From Myxococcota bacterium (GTDB taxonomy: Bacteria > Myxococcota_A > UBA9160 > JAFDET01), in assembly GCA_028278065.1 (NCBI GenBank), contig JANQFA010000193.1:1-64000 (forward strand): a stretch of 64,000 bases of DNA, given 5' to 3'. The position numbers and the translations under genes were made by a program. Positions 1-9,317 of this stretch are shown piece by piece. Positions within the stretch are counted from its first letter, which is position 1. Every line of letters begins with the position of its first letter. The notes under the pieces were generated by a model, which was given only the letters and a program-made list of their open reading frames with translations, was not told the DNA's origin and did not search any database.

Positions 1-93
1 CGGCGGCGCGGTGGTTCGCAGCTGTCACTGCACCTGGGTGCGGCCGCAGGAGCTGGCCTCGGCTCCGGGGCGAGCTGATCGGGAGAACGGACG

Positions 94-1053
94 ATGACCG
101 GGTACCGGAAAGCACTCCCCCAGCTCGGGGACGACCTCTTTCTCACCGATGGCGGCATCGAGACGACGCTCATCTTTCACGAGGGCCTGGATCTGCCGCA
201 CTTCGCCACCTTCCCCCTGCTCGAGAGCCCGGGCGGACGAGCGACCCTGCTCGACTACTTCCGGACCTATGTCGAGATCGCGCGCCGTTTCGGGACGGGC
301 CTCATCCTCGAGAGCGCGACCTGGCGCTGCAATCCGGACTGGGGCGAACGGCTGGGCTACGACGCCGCCGACCTGGCGCGGGCGAACCGGGAGGCCGTCG
401 GCCTGCTGGAGGAGCTGCGGGAGGAGTACGCAAACGAGAGCCTTCCCCTGGTGATCAGCGGCTGCATCGGCCCGCGCGGGGACGGCTACGTGTCCGAGAA
501 CGCGATGACCTCGGCAGAGGCCGCGGCCTACCACCGCGATCAGATCGAAGCCCTGGCGCAGACCACCGCCGACATGGTCTGCGCGATCACCATGAACTAC
601 GCAGAGGAGGCCATCGGCATCGCGGTCGCCGCTCGGGCAGCCGAGATGCCGGTCGCCATCTCGCTCACCGTGGAGACCGACGGCAGGCTCCCGACGGGAC
701 AGCTCCTGGGGGACGCGATCGCGGCGATCGACGAGTCGAGCTCGGCCCACCCCAGTTACTACATGATCAACTGCGCCCATCCCTCCCACTTCGAGCCGGC
801 CCTGCGCCAGAGAGAGCCGTGGGTCGAGCGCATCCGGGGCCTGCGCGCAAACGCCTCGCGCATGAGCCACGCCGAGCTGGACGAAGCCGAGGAGCTCGAC
901 AGCGGCGACCCCCTGGAGCTGGGAGCCGAGTACGCGGAGCTCAAGCGCTCGCTGCGGCAGCTCAGTGTGATGGGCGGCTGCTGCGGAACCGATCACCGCC
1001 ACATCGAGCAGATCGCGAGCGCCTGCCTGCCCCTCTTCCGAACGGTGCCCTGA
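94..1053 (+). CDS. homocysteine S-methyltransferase family protein
   Basis: TDGGIETTLIF N-terminus and C-terminal MGGCCGTDHRHI zinc-site motif typical of the family. Confidence 0.9.
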   Translation: MTGYRKALPQLGDDLFLTDGGIETTLIFHEGLDLPHFATFPLLESPGGRATLLDYFRTYVEIARRFGTGLILESATWRCNPDWGERLGYDAADLARANREAVGLLEELREEYANESLPLVISGCIGPRGDGYVSENAMTSAEAAAYHRDQIEALAQTTADMVCAITMNYAEEAIGIAVAARAAEMPVAISLTVETDGRLPTGQLLGDAIAAIDESSSAHPSYYMINCAHPSHFEPALRQREPWVERIRGLRANASRMSHAELDEAEELDSGDPLELGAEYAELKRSLRQLSVMGGCCGTDHRHIEQIASACLPLFRTVP

Positions 1054-1093
1054 CGGCGCGGCACGATCGAGCTCGACGCACCCGTCCACGTCC

Positions 1094-1597
1094 ATGCGCG
1101 ACCCGTCTCGTGATACGCTCCCGGGCGCTTTGCACGATCCTCCGGAGACGAACGCCGGGATGGGACGGGACGGTTGGCTCGCATTCCTCCTGCGCCTGGG
1201 CACGCCGATTCTCGAAGCGGCGTGCGAGGGCCGGCTGGCGGCGGCCATGCCCATCGAGGCGCAGCCCGGCCAGGCGGAGGAGCGGGCCCGCTACGCCGCC
1301 CTCGAGGCGACGGGCAGGCTGCTCGCGGGCATGGGACCCTGGCTGGCGCTCGACGAGGTGCCGCCCGCCGAGCAGGTCGAGGAGGACTGGCTGCGGATCG
1401 GCCTGTTCGGCCACCAGCCCCAGCTGGGCGAGGGCTACATCTGCACCGGGTCGCTCTACCTGGCCTCGGTGGCCTTCCTTCCCATGGGCCTCCCGTCGCA
1501 CCGGCCCTTCTGGAGCGATCCGGCAGAGCCCTGGACCAGTCGCCGCGTCACGCAGGGCGACGACATCCCCGTCGACCACGCGCTCCACGGCGCCTGA
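1094..1597 (+). CDS. short DUF2264-like protein (N- and C-terminal family segments, middle apparently missing); start may be TTG 1130 or ATG 1160
   Basis: WLAFLLRLGTPILEAACEGRLAAAMPIEA...GRLLAGMGPWL joined to GLFGHQPQLGEGYICTGSLYLASVAFLPMGLPSHRPFWSDPAEPWTSRR, resembling the two ends of DUF2264 proteins. Confidence 0.6.
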   Translation: MRDPSRDTLPGALHDPPETNAGMGRDGWLAFLLRLGTPILEAACEGRLAAAMPIEAQPGQAEERARYAALEATGRLLAGMGPWLALDEVPPAEQVEEDWLRIGLFGHQPQLGEGYICTGSLYLASVAFLPMGLPSHRPFWSDPAEPWTSRRVTQGDDIPVDHALHGA

Positions 1598-1620
1598 AGC
1601 AGCACCCGGAGCAGCCACCG

Positions 1621-2100
1621 ATGCCCACCTGGAACGACCTGGAACGCGAGTCGCCCGAGATCGCGCGGGCCGGCTGCCGTCTCCTCGGCGAGGTCGCTTT
1701 CCTGGCGACAGTGAGCGCCCGCGGCCGGCCCCGTCTGCATCCCTTCTGTCCGGCGCTCTGCCGGGGAAGCCTCTGGGCCTTCGTGATGGCGCAGTCGCCC
1801 AAGCGCCGCGACCTGGACGCGAACGGGCACTTCGCGATCCACGCCCTGCCGGGCCCCGAGGACGAGGAGTTCTACGTGACCGGCGACGCAGCGCGCGTCG
1901 ACGATGCGCAAGCTCGCAGCGAGGTGCTCGCGGCGATGCCCTACGACGACGCCGACGAGCAGCACCTCCTCTACGAGCTCCACCTGGAACGGGCGCTCTG
2001 GACCACCTGGGAGAACTTCCAGAAGCCCGGCATGCGCCCCGTCTTCCGCGTCTGGAAGCCGGGCCGGCGACTCCAGGGCGAGCCCGACACCGCGTGGTAG
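1621..2100 (+). CDS. pyridoxamine 5'-phosphate oxidase-family (FMN-binding split barrel) protein
   Basis: EVAFLATVSARGRPRLHPFCPAL pattern; ATG in frame within ORF 1174..2100. Confidence 0.75.
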   Translation: MPTWNDLERESPEIARAGCRLLGEVAFLATVSARGRPRLHPFCPALCRGSLWAFVMAQSPKRRDLDANGHFAIHALPGPEDEEFYVTGDAARVDDAQARSEVLAAMPYDDADEQHLLYELHLERALWTTWENFQKPGMRPVFRVWKPGRRLQGEPDTAW

Positions 2101-2136
2101 CCTTCCGGGCTCGGGAAAGGCAGCAGCGGAGAAGCC

Positions 2137-2559
2137 ATGAACGCCAAGGTCCACGATCTGATGACCGGATCCGTCGTCACCACCGAGCCGCACGCCAGCA
2201 TCGAGCGCGTGGCCCGCATCATGCAGAACAACAAGGTGGGCGCGATCCCGGTGGTGGACGGTGAGGGACAGCCGGTCGGAATCGTCTCCGCCACCGACCT
2301 CGTCTCCGAGCTGAAGCCGGACGCGCCCGTCAGCACGATCATGACCGAGAAGGTGTACACGGTTCCCCAGTACGACGACGTCAGCATCGCCGCCCGGATC
2401 ATGCGCAACCACAAGATCCACCGCGTGATCGTGACCCACGAGCGGAAGGTCGTGGGCGTGATCAGCGCCTACGACCTCCTCGCGCTGGTCGAGGGCCACC
2501 GCTGGGTGGCGAAGAACCCGCCCTCGGCCTCGAAGCGCAAGGGATCGAAGAGGAGCTGA
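2137..2559 (+). CDS. CBS domain-containing protein (tandem CBS)
   Basis: VHDLMTGSVVTTEPHASIERVARIMQNNKVGAIPVVDGEGQPVGIVSATDL and second CBS repeat; SD-like ggagaag. Confidence 0.9.
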   Translation: MNAKVHDLMTGSVVTTEPHASIERVARIMQNNKVGAIPVVDGEGQPVGIVSATDLVSELKPDAPVSTIMTEKVYTVPQYDDVSIAARIMRNHKIHRVIVTHERKVVGVISAYDLLALVEGHRWVAKNPPSASKRKGSKRS

Positions 2560-2564
2560 GTCTC

Positions 2565-2933
2565 ATGGAAGAGAACGAGCGCGTGATTCGTGAGTTCATC
2601 CAGGCGTGGTCGCGCCTCGACCCGGCGGAGCTGGCCGGCTACTTCTGCGAGGACGGCGTCTACCACAACATGCCCATGGGTCCGGTGGCGGGCCGCGAGA
2701 ACGTGGAGAATCTCATCCGTGGCTTCATCGGCTCGTGGACGGAGACCACCTGGGACCTGCTGACCCTCGCCTCCAGTGGCGACGTCGTGATCGCCGAACG
2801 CCTCGATCGCACGCACGCGGGCGACAAGGCCGTCGACCTCCCCTGCGTGGGCGTCTTCGAGATGGAGGACGGCAAGATCAAGGTCTGGCGCGACTACTTC
2901 GACCTGGGCACCTACCAGCGGGCGCTGGGCTGA
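2565..2933 (+). CDS. SnoaL/NTF2-like protein, limonene-1,2-epoxide hydrolase type
   Basis: GYFCEDGVYHNMPMGPVAGRENV...VGVFEMEDGKIKVWRDYFD. Confidence 0.8.
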   Translation: MEENERVIREFIQAWSRLDPAELAGYFCEDGVYHNMPMGPVAGRENVENLIRGFIGSWTETTWDLLTLASSGDVVIAERLDRTHAGDKAVDLPCVGVFEMEDGKIKVWRDYFDLGTYQRALG

Positions 2934-2948
2934 GGCGCGGACGCCGGA

Positions 2949-3728
2949 TCAGTCCTCGGGCGCGAGGCTCGAGCCGCCGCGCCACTCGCCGAGGTGGCCG
3001 GTCGCCTCGGTCCCCGCGGCCACCAGCCCCGTCCAGGCGGCAGCGCCGCCCAGGGTGATGCGCACGACGCCCGAGCGGCTCGAAGACTCGCCCGGATCGG
3101 CGACATCGGAGCGGATCGTCTTCACCCGCGGTCCCTCGGACGGCGGGATCAGGTTGAAGGTGGGACCGCCGAGCGCCCATCCCTGGCGCTGCCAGACGGG
3201 CTCGGGTGCGTGGCGATCGGCACGGAACTCCAGGCGCAGGGTCGCGACGCCGGCCTCGCGGACCTCGCCGATCCATCCCCCCTCCTCCTCTTGCAGACGG
3301 ATCTCCGCCCGGTACTTGGGAAATCCCATGGTGCGCCCGCTCCAGATCGCGACGATCTGGTTCTCCGGCATCGCCAGGACGTGCCAGCCCTCTTCACCCC
3401 GCCAGGTGCAGCGCAGGCTGACGGCGCCGAGCTGGTAGGGGGTGAGCGGCCAGGGACCGACATCCAGATTGTCGGTGACGCGCAACGCGACCAGCGGATG
3501 CTCGGGCAGCTCGAACGGCTCGGGAAGGAGCCGACGGTAGAGAGCGCGATCGGCCGGCTCCACCAGCACGGTGATCGAGCGGGAGGCGCGGAAGTTGGGC
3601 TCGCGGGAGGCGGCAAGCTGCACGACCCAGGCGCCCAGATCGCCTTCCAGGAGGTCGCAGCCCGTTGGCGCGACGAGCAGCATCGCCAGCAATCCCGACC
3701 GGATGCGGTGGCGCGAGCGCGACGGCAT
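2949..3728 (-). CDS. putative lipoprotein with acetoacetate decarboxylase-like fold
   Basis: N-terminal signal with lipobox-like LLVAPTGC; MGFPKYRAEIRL motif resembling the ADC family. Confidence 0.5.
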   Translation of the reverse strand: MPSRSRHRIRSGLLAMLLVAPTGCDLLEGDLGAWVVQLAASREPNFRASRSITVLVEPADRALYRRLLPEPFELPEHPLVALRVTDNLDVGPWPLTPYQLGAVSLRCTWRGEEGWHVLAMPENQIVAIWSGRTMGFPKYRAEIRLQEEEGGWIGEVREAGVATLRLEFRADRHAPEPVWQRQGWALGGPTFNLIPPSEGPRVKTIRSDVADPGESSSRSGVVRITLGGAAAWTGLVAAGTEATGHLGEWRGGSSLAPED

Positions 3729-3806
3729 GCCCGCAATCCTACCCCAAGCCCCGGAGCCCTCCCTTCGGGAGACCTCGAGACACGCACTCCGCTAGCATCT
3801 TCCGCA

Positions 3807-4775
3807 ATGAAGGACCCGGCCACTGCGGACCGCGAGTTCCGGAGCCGACGCTTCCTGGTGCTGGCCTCGATCGTGCAGCTCGCCAAGCGGATCGGCCTGA
3901 GCAAGCAGGTGGTCCGGCTCGCCTTCAGGCGACTCTTCTCGGAGAAGGCGAAGGCGCGTTCCTTCACCGGCTACGAGCCCGACGAACACGACGTCTTCGT
4001 GACCACCTTCGCCAAGAGCGGGACCAACTGGATGATGCAGATCGCCCAGCAGATCGCGCACCGAGGAGCCGCGGAGTTCGAGCACATCCACCAGCTGGTC
4101 CCCTGGCCGGACTCGCCAGGGCCCGGCCCGGTCGCACTGGACGATCCCGCTCCGCGCGACGCCTCGCCCACGGGCCTTCGCGTCATCAAGACGCACCTGG
4201 AGCCCGAGTTCGTCCCCTACGCCGAGGGAGCCCGCTACCTCACGATGATCCGCGACCCCAAGGAGGTGCTGGTCTCGAGCTACTACTTCCTGGGCGGGAT
4301 CCTCGACATCCTCGATCGCGTCACGATCCACGATTGGTTCGATCTCTTCATGGCGCCCGATGCCCTGGCGACGCAGTGGGCGCGACACAGCGCCGGCTAT
4401 TGGAGCTGGCGCGATCGGACGAACGTCGTGGTGATCACCTATCCCGAAGCCGTTGCCGAGCCTCGCGTTGCCGTCGAGCGCGTCGCCCGCGTGATGGGGG
4501 TCGACCTGAACGAGGCGGAGCTGGCCGCGGTTCTCGAACGCAGCAGCTTCGCGTACATGAAGGCGCACGAGTCGCAGTTCGCGCCTCCCCGCCCGGTGTT
4601 CGGCGGAGATCGCCCCCTGATGGTGCGACGCGGAGAGCCCGGTGGCTCCGCCGAGCTTCTCGACGCCACCCAGCAGGTGGAGATCGACCGGCGCTGCCGC
4701 GCCGAGCTGGCCCGCCTGGGCTCCGACTTCCCGTACGCGGAGGCCTTCGACCTGGCCGAGGACGCCGCCGCCTGA
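3807..4775 (+). CDS. sulfotransferase family protein
   Basis: TFAKSGTNWMMQI (5'-PSB loop), YLTMIRDPKEVLVSSYYF (3'-PB region). Confidence 0.9.
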   Translation: MKDPATADREFRSRRFLVLASIVQLAKRIGLSKQVVRLAFRRLFSEKAKARSFTGYEPDEHDVFVTTFAKSGTNWMMQIAQQIAHRGAAEFEHIHQLVPWPDSPGPGPVALDDPAPRDASPTGLRVIKTHLEPEFVPYAEGARYLTMIRDPKEVLVSSYYFLGGILDILDRVTIHDWFDLFMAPDALATQWARHSAGYWSWRDRTNVVVITYPEAVAEPRVAVERVARVMGVDLNEAELAAVLERSSFAYMKAHESQFAPPRPVFGGDRPLMVRRGEPGGSAELLDATQQVEIDRRCRAELARLGSDFPYAEAFDLAEDAAA

Positions 4776-4824
4776 GCGTCCGGCCGCTCGCCCGGCCGGA
4801 CGCACACGCGCTACGCTGGATTCG

Positions 4825-5220
4825 ATGCCCGACGGGCCCGCACCCAACCGCCTCGGGAAGGCCGTCCCCTCCCTTCCGGTGCGCAGCTGCGTCGACTCCC
4901 TGGCCTGGTACTGCGAGAAGCTCGGATTCCGCAAGGACTTCGACGACGCCGTCCTGGGACGGGACGAGATCCTGTTCGCCGGGGTCAGCCGCGACGAATT
5001 CCACATCACCCTGAACCAGCACGACGAGCAGGGCTGCATCGTGATCGTCGGCTGCGACGTCGCGGACGTGGACGCGCTCTACGAGGAGCTCAAGGAGCGT
5101 GGCGTGGAGATCCTCCTGCGGCCGCAGGACGAGCCCTGGGGCGAACGCCACATGGCGATCGTCGATCCGGACGGCAACGAGCTCCACTTCTCGTCGCCGA
5201 TCGCCGCGGAGGATTCATGA
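4825..5220 (+). CDS. VOC/glyoxalase family protein
   Basis: SLAWYCEKLGFRKDF...PWGERHMAIVDPDGNELHF. Confidence 0.85.
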   Translation: MPDGPAPNRLGKAVPSLPVRSCVDSLAWYCEKLGFRKDFDDAVLGRDEILFAGVSRDEFHITLNQHDEQGCIVIVGCDVADVDALYEELKERGVEILLRPQDEPWGERHMAIVDPDGNELHFSSPIAAEDS

Positions 5221-5807
5221 GCGGATCGGTCGAGTTCGTGTTCAGCTTCCGCAGCCCGTACGCGTGGATCGCGGCCCGCCGCGTCCTCCCGATGGTCCAC
5301 CCGGACACCGAGGTCCGCTGGACACCCTTCTTCCCCCTTCCCTCGTTCGCGAACTTCGGAAACCTCATCCCGGTCCGCGCTCGCTACAACATCGAAGACC
5401 TGCTGCGCCTGTCCAGGGCATACGACCTGGAGTTCGGCCGCCCGCCGCTTGCGGAGCCCGACTGGTCCATCCCCCACGCTGCCTTCGTGCATGCCGAACG
5501 CGAGGGGTGCGGCCCGGAGTTCGGCCTCGCCCTGGCCGACTCGCGCTGGCACGCGGGAGAGGACGTGGCGAGCGCCGAGGTGATCGGAAAGGTGGCCGAG
5601 TCGGTCGGTCTCGACGGCGACGCGGCGGTCAGCGCCAGCTCGAACGCGGGACTGCGAGCCCGGCTGACCGAGGAAATCGAGGTCAACTACCGCGAGCGCG
5701 GCATCTTCGGAGTGCCGATGTTCGTCCTGCCCGACGGCCAGCGCTTCTGGGGACACGACCGGATGGAATGGGCGCTCCACTACGGCTACGTACCGTCCGC
5801 CTCGTGA
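5217..5807 (+). CDS. DsbA-family / 2-hydroxychromene-2-carboxylate isomerase-like protein
   Basis: FSFRSPYAWIAARRV N-terminus and RGIFGVPMFVLPDGQRFWGHDRM C-terminus. Confidence 0.8.
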   Translation: MSGSVEFVFSFRSPYAWIAARRVLPMVHPDTEVRWTPFFPLPSFANFGNLIPVRARYNIEDLLRLSRAYDLEFGRPPLAEPDWSIPHAAFVHAEREGCGPEFGLALADSRWHAGEDVASAEVIGKVAESVGLDGDAAVSASSNAGLRARLTEEIEVNYRERGIFGVPMFVLPDGQRFWGHDRMEWALHYGYVPSAS

Positions 5808-5817
5808 GGGAGACGTC

Positions 5818-6570
5818 ATGAGCTCCTCCCTGCGCCGCCACTGGTCGAAGGGCCTGCGCAGCCTGTGGCGCTTCATCACGACGCCGAGCGACCTGGCGAA
5901 CAGCTTCGAGGCGATGTTCGCGCTGGCCGGTCCCACCGTAGAGCGCGAGTTCCAGCGCTTCGCCGAACACCCGGTCGGGCAGCGACTGCTCGCGGAGCGG
6001 CCGCGGCGGGATCTGAACGCCCTCCTCACCCAGCACGAGGCGCTGGCGGCCATGCCGCCCGACAGCTTCGCAGCCGCCTACCTCGCCTACCTGGGTGGCG
6101 AGGACATGGGCTCGGCCGGCTACTTCCTGGAGGCCGCCCACCTGGAAGAGAGCGCCGCCCGCTTCGGCTGGAGCGACGATCACCTCTGGTTCGTGCGGCG
6201 AATGGCCAACAGCCACGACCTCTTCCACGTCGTCGCCGGCTACGATCGCGACGTCACCGGCGAGATCGGCGTGATCGCCTTCACCGCCGGCCAGGTCCCG
6301 CTCCTCCCGCTGCGCCTGCTCCTGCCCTACCTGCTGTCGCTGAAGCCGTCGGAGCCGATCGGCTGGTGGCGCTACGTGGCCGGCGCCTATCGCCACGGGC
6401 GCGAGGCCCCCTCCCTGGCGTGCGTCGACTACGAGGCCATGCTCCCGAAGCCGCTCGCCGAGGTTCGCCGCGAGATCGGGATCCGCCCCGTCGCGGAGGC
6501 GCTGCCGGCGGGCGCGCCGGCGAAGGGCTGGCTCCTCGAGCGCGTCGAACGCAACGTGGCGCTGGTCTAG
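5818..6570 (+). CDS. Coq4 family protein
   Basis: HDLFHVVAGYDRDVTGE matches the HDxxHx11E metal motif of Coq4. Confidence 0.85.
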   Translation: MSSSLRRHWSKGLRSLWRFITTPSDLANSFEAMFALAGPTVEREFQRFAEHPVGQRLLAERPRRDLNALLTQHEALAAMPPDSFAAAYLAYLGGEDMGSAGYFLEAAHLEESAARFGWSDDHLWFVRRMANSHDLFHVVAGYDRDVTGEIGVIAFTAGQVPLLPLRLLLPYLLSLKPSEPIGWWRYVAGAYRHGREAPSLACVDYEAMLPKPLAEVRREIGIRPVAEALPAGAPAKGWLLERVERNVALV

Positions 6571-6582
6571 CAGAACCGTGGC

Positions 6583-6617
6583 TTCCGGGACGCAACGGGA
6601 CGGGCTAGCCTGCGGCG
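6583..6617 (+). promoter_or_regulatory. candidate -35/-10 (TTCCGG-17-TAGCCT) 6 nt before ATG of MOSC gene
   Basis: TTCCGG gacgcaacgggacgggc TAGCCT gcggcg ATG. Confidence 0.45.
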
Positions 6618-7202
6618 ATGCGCAAGCTCACGCCGGAAGCCTACGGGCCCGAGGGAGACGCCTCCCACCACCTCTCTGCGAGCGAGCTGGAGGAAGGCCT
6701 GCGCGCACTCCCCACTCCCGGAAGGGACGCCGGACGGCTGACCCTGATCGTGCGCCGCCATCCGGACGGCGAACGGGAGACACTCGAGCGCACCCGACTC
6801 AGCACCGAGGAAGGCGTCCCCGGGGACGGCTGGAACCGGCGCCCACCGCGCAAGCCCGATGCCCAGCTGGCTGTGATGCGAACCGACGTGGCCGAGCTCA
6901 TCGCCGGGGGACAACCGCTGACCCTCTTCGGGGACAACCTCTTCGTCGAGCTCGACATCACGGCGGCGAACCTCCCCTTCGGTACGCGCCTGCGAGTAGG
7001 CGAGGCCGTAGTGGAGATGACGCCCGAGCCGCACAACGGCTGCCTCAAGTTCAAGGGACGCTTCGGGCTGGACGCCCTCAAGCTGGTCCAGGCGCCCGCC
7101 ACGCGCGACCAGAACCTGCGCGGCGTGTACTGGAAGGTGGTCGAGTCCGGCGACGTGGAGGCGGGCTCGACGGTCGAGGTGATCTCCCGACCCGAAGCCT
7201 AG
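6618..7202 (+). CDS. MOSC domain-containing protein
   Basis: TRLRVGEAVVEMTPEPHNGCLKFKGRFG. Confidence 0.8.
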   Translation: MRKLTPEAYGPEGDASHHLSASELEEGLRALPTPGRDAGRLTLIVRRHPDGERETLERTRLSTEEGVPGDGWNRRPPRKPDAQLAVMRTDVAELIAGGQPLTLFGDNLFVELDITAANLPFGTRLRVGEAVVEMTPEPHNGCLKFKGRFGLDALKLVQAPATRDQNLRGVYWKVVESGDVEAGSTVEVISRPEA

Positions 7203-7675
7203 AGCAGGTCGAGCGCCCGCTGCGCCTCGACGTAGGTGAGCTCGCGCTTCTGCATGAGCTCCGCCAGGACGTCTCCTCCATCGGACGCCGGGGTGACGCC
7301 CCTCGCTCGGGACTGCCCCCTCTCGAGATGACGCGCCACGAGGAGGTCGAGCGGGGCGTCCTCCCAGCCGACCCGAACCAGCAGCTCCCCGAGTGCCTCG
7401 ATCGACGACACCACCACCCGGCGCTCGGCCAGCGCGAAACCGTCCGCCGTCCGCGCGACCACGCGTCCGCGGTCGACGGCGGCCAGCACCCGCCCCGCCG
7501 GCTCGCGTCCGCCCACCACGAAGACGAGGACGGGCTCGCTCTCCGACTCCAGCGCGGGGGAGACCCAGTCGGATACGCCTTCCCAGTCCAGGTCGCTCCT
7601 CGCCGCGCCGAGCGCCACCAGCAGGCCGCCGAGCAGGATCCCCAGGGACAGGAGGGCACTTCGTCGTGCGGGCAT
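7199..7675 (-). CDS. hypothetical protein with N-terminal transmembrane/signal segment
   Basis: 158-aa ORF, hydrophobic N-terminus, overlaps MOSC 3' end convergently. Confidence 0.5.
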   Translation of the reverse strand: MPARRSALLSLGILLGGLLVALGAARSDLDWEGVSDWVSPALESESEPVLVFVVGGREPAGRVLAAVDRGRVVARTADGFALAERRVVVSSIEALGELLVRVGWEDAPLDLLVARHLERGQSRARGVTPASDGGDVLAELMQKRELTYVEAQRALDLL

Positions 7676-7818
7676 GGCATCTCTTCGGCGCGAGGCGGCA
7701 TGGACTTGCCATCGGGAGCCATGGAATGCCGACGTCCTGCGCCCGGGCTGCCGGCGACCTGCACGACCGGTGACGAGCCGTACTTCGGTTGGAGCTCCGG
7801 AGGCCCGATGAGAAGGAC

Positions 7819-8904
7819 ATGCGTTCGGTCGCCCCCGCCGTCCTGCTGGCCCTGGCCTGCTCGGCCTGGTCGTCCTCCGCGCAGGCCGCCTGCCCCAGCC
7901 TCTACGAGCTGAAGGTGGTGCTCCTGGTCAACGAGGAGCGCGCCGCGGAGGACGTCCCGCCCCTCGAGATCGACGACCGCCTCTCGGCGGCCGCCCAGGG
8001 CCACGCGAACGACATGGCCAAGAAGAACTTCGTCTCCCACACGGGCTCGAACGGCTCCGCGTGGGACGCCCGCATCCGCAAGAAGGGCTACCCGAATGCG
8101 GCGATGGGGGAGAACGTAGCCGGCGGTCAGCCCACGCCCGAAGCGGTCGTGGCCGCATGGATGGCTTCGTCGGGTCATCGCGCCAACATCCTGAATCCGA
8201 GCTTCGGCCACATCGGCGTGGGCTACGCCTGGCGCTCGAAGACGACCTATCGACACCACTGGTCCCAGTCGTTCGGAGGCGCCGCGACCCTCGTGAGCCA
8301 GTGCGGCGCGGCGGGGCCCGAGGTGGCTCGCGCCCGCTGCCAGTCCGCCCAGCTCGCCGCCCTGGGCAAGCTCTGCACGACGGAGCTCAAGTGCCACGCC
8401 AAGCGCGCCAAGAAGCCGGCGCACCCCAACGCGACCGCCAAGCTCGCGACGTGCATCGCCAAGGCCGAGGACAAGTTCGCCCGTGCCTGGGACAAGGCGG
8501 CCGAGCAGGCGGCCGCGGGCCTCGCCCTGTGCGCCCGTGACCAGTCGGCGGCGGGCGCCGCCGCCGACTTCGAAGGCGAGATCGACACGCTGGTCGGACC
8601 GGTGGTGCTGGACGAGGACGCGTCCGACAAAGCCGACTCGAAGCTCCGCTCCAGCCTGCTCGGCGAGGCCGGGAAGCTCTGTGGAGGAGCGCTCTCCGCC
8701 GAGGGCAAGCACGCAGCCGGCGGAGACCCCGCGGCGCGGGACACCGCGCGCGACAAGGCGCGTGCCCGCTTCGACGTGAAGGCGGACAAGGCCCATCAGC
8801 GCGCCCTGGATCGCGGTGTGTCGTACGGCGGACCCACCCCGGATGCTCTGGGTGATGGCAGCGAGACCCTGGCCGACGACGCCGTCGCCGACACCTCACC
8901 CTAG
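7819..8904 (+). CDS. secreted CAP/SCP-domain protein with Cys-containing helical C-terminal region
   Basis: Signal peptide; LVNEERAAEDVPPL...HTGSNGSAWDARIRKKGYPNAAMGENVAGG...WMASSGHRANILNPSFGHIGVGYA. Confidence 0.88.
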   Translation: MRSVAPAVLLALACSAWSSSAQAACPSLYELKVVLLVNEERAAEDVPPLEIDDRLSAAAQGHANDMAKKNFVSHTGSNGSAWDARIRKKGYPNAAMGENVAGGQPTPEAVVAAWMASSGHRANILNPSFGHIGVGYAWRSKTTYRHHWSQSFGGAATLVSQCGAAGPEVARARCQSAQLAALGKLCTTELKCHAKRAKKPAHPNATAKLATCIAKAEDKFARAWDKAAEQAAAGLALCARDQSAAGAAADFEGEIDTLVGPVVLDEDASDKADSKLRSSLLGEAGKLCGGALSAEGKHAAGGDPAARDTARDKARARFDVKADKAHQRALDRGVSYGGPTPDALGDGSETLADDAVADTSP

Positions 8905-8920
8905 GATCCCGCGTCCGTGA

Positions 8921-8932
8921 TAGGGTGCGGCC
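8921..8932 (+). promoter_or_regulatory. candidate -10 element (TAGGGT) 6 nt before ATG of VOC gene
   Basis: TAGGGT-GCGGCC-ATG. Confidence 0.4.
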
Positions 8933-9301
8933 ATGACCGTCACCTACGTCAACATCTTCGTCACGGACCTCGAGCGCGCGGTCGACTTCTACACGTCGAA
9001 GCTCGGGCTGAAGCTCGAACAGAGCGACGCGGGCCACGGCTACGCCTCCCTGGATGCGGGCGCGATACGCCTCGGCCTGGCCGCCGTCGACGGCGAGCAC
9101 TCCCGGATGGCCGGACGGCACACCGGGGTGGGTCTGGCCGTGGACGACCTGGTCGCCGAGCACGACCGGCTGCGGGAGCTGGGCGTCCGCTTCACCATGG
9201 CCCCCGAGCGCCAGCCGTGGGGCGGCTTCATGGCGGTGCTCGCCGACCCGGACGGCAACGAGCTGTACCTGGACGAGGTCGCCGCCACCCGCCGCGACTG
9301 A
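8933..9301 (+). CDS. VOC/glyoxalase family protein
   Basis: NIFVTDLERAVDFYTSKLGLKLEQ...PWGGFMAVLADPDGNELYLDEV. Confidence 0.85.
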   Translation: MTVTYVNIFVTDLERAVDFYTSKLGLKLEQSDAGHGYASLDAGAIRLGLAAVDGEHSRMAGRHTGVGLAVDDLVAEHDRLRELGVRFTMAPERQPWGGFMAVLADPDGNELYLDEVAATRRD

Positions 9302-9317
9302 GCGGCGCTCGCGAAGG

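Noticed and set aside
1-78. End of an upstream CDS (open frame to TGA at 76-78)
   Set aside because: Only 25 codons visible, no identifiable motif.
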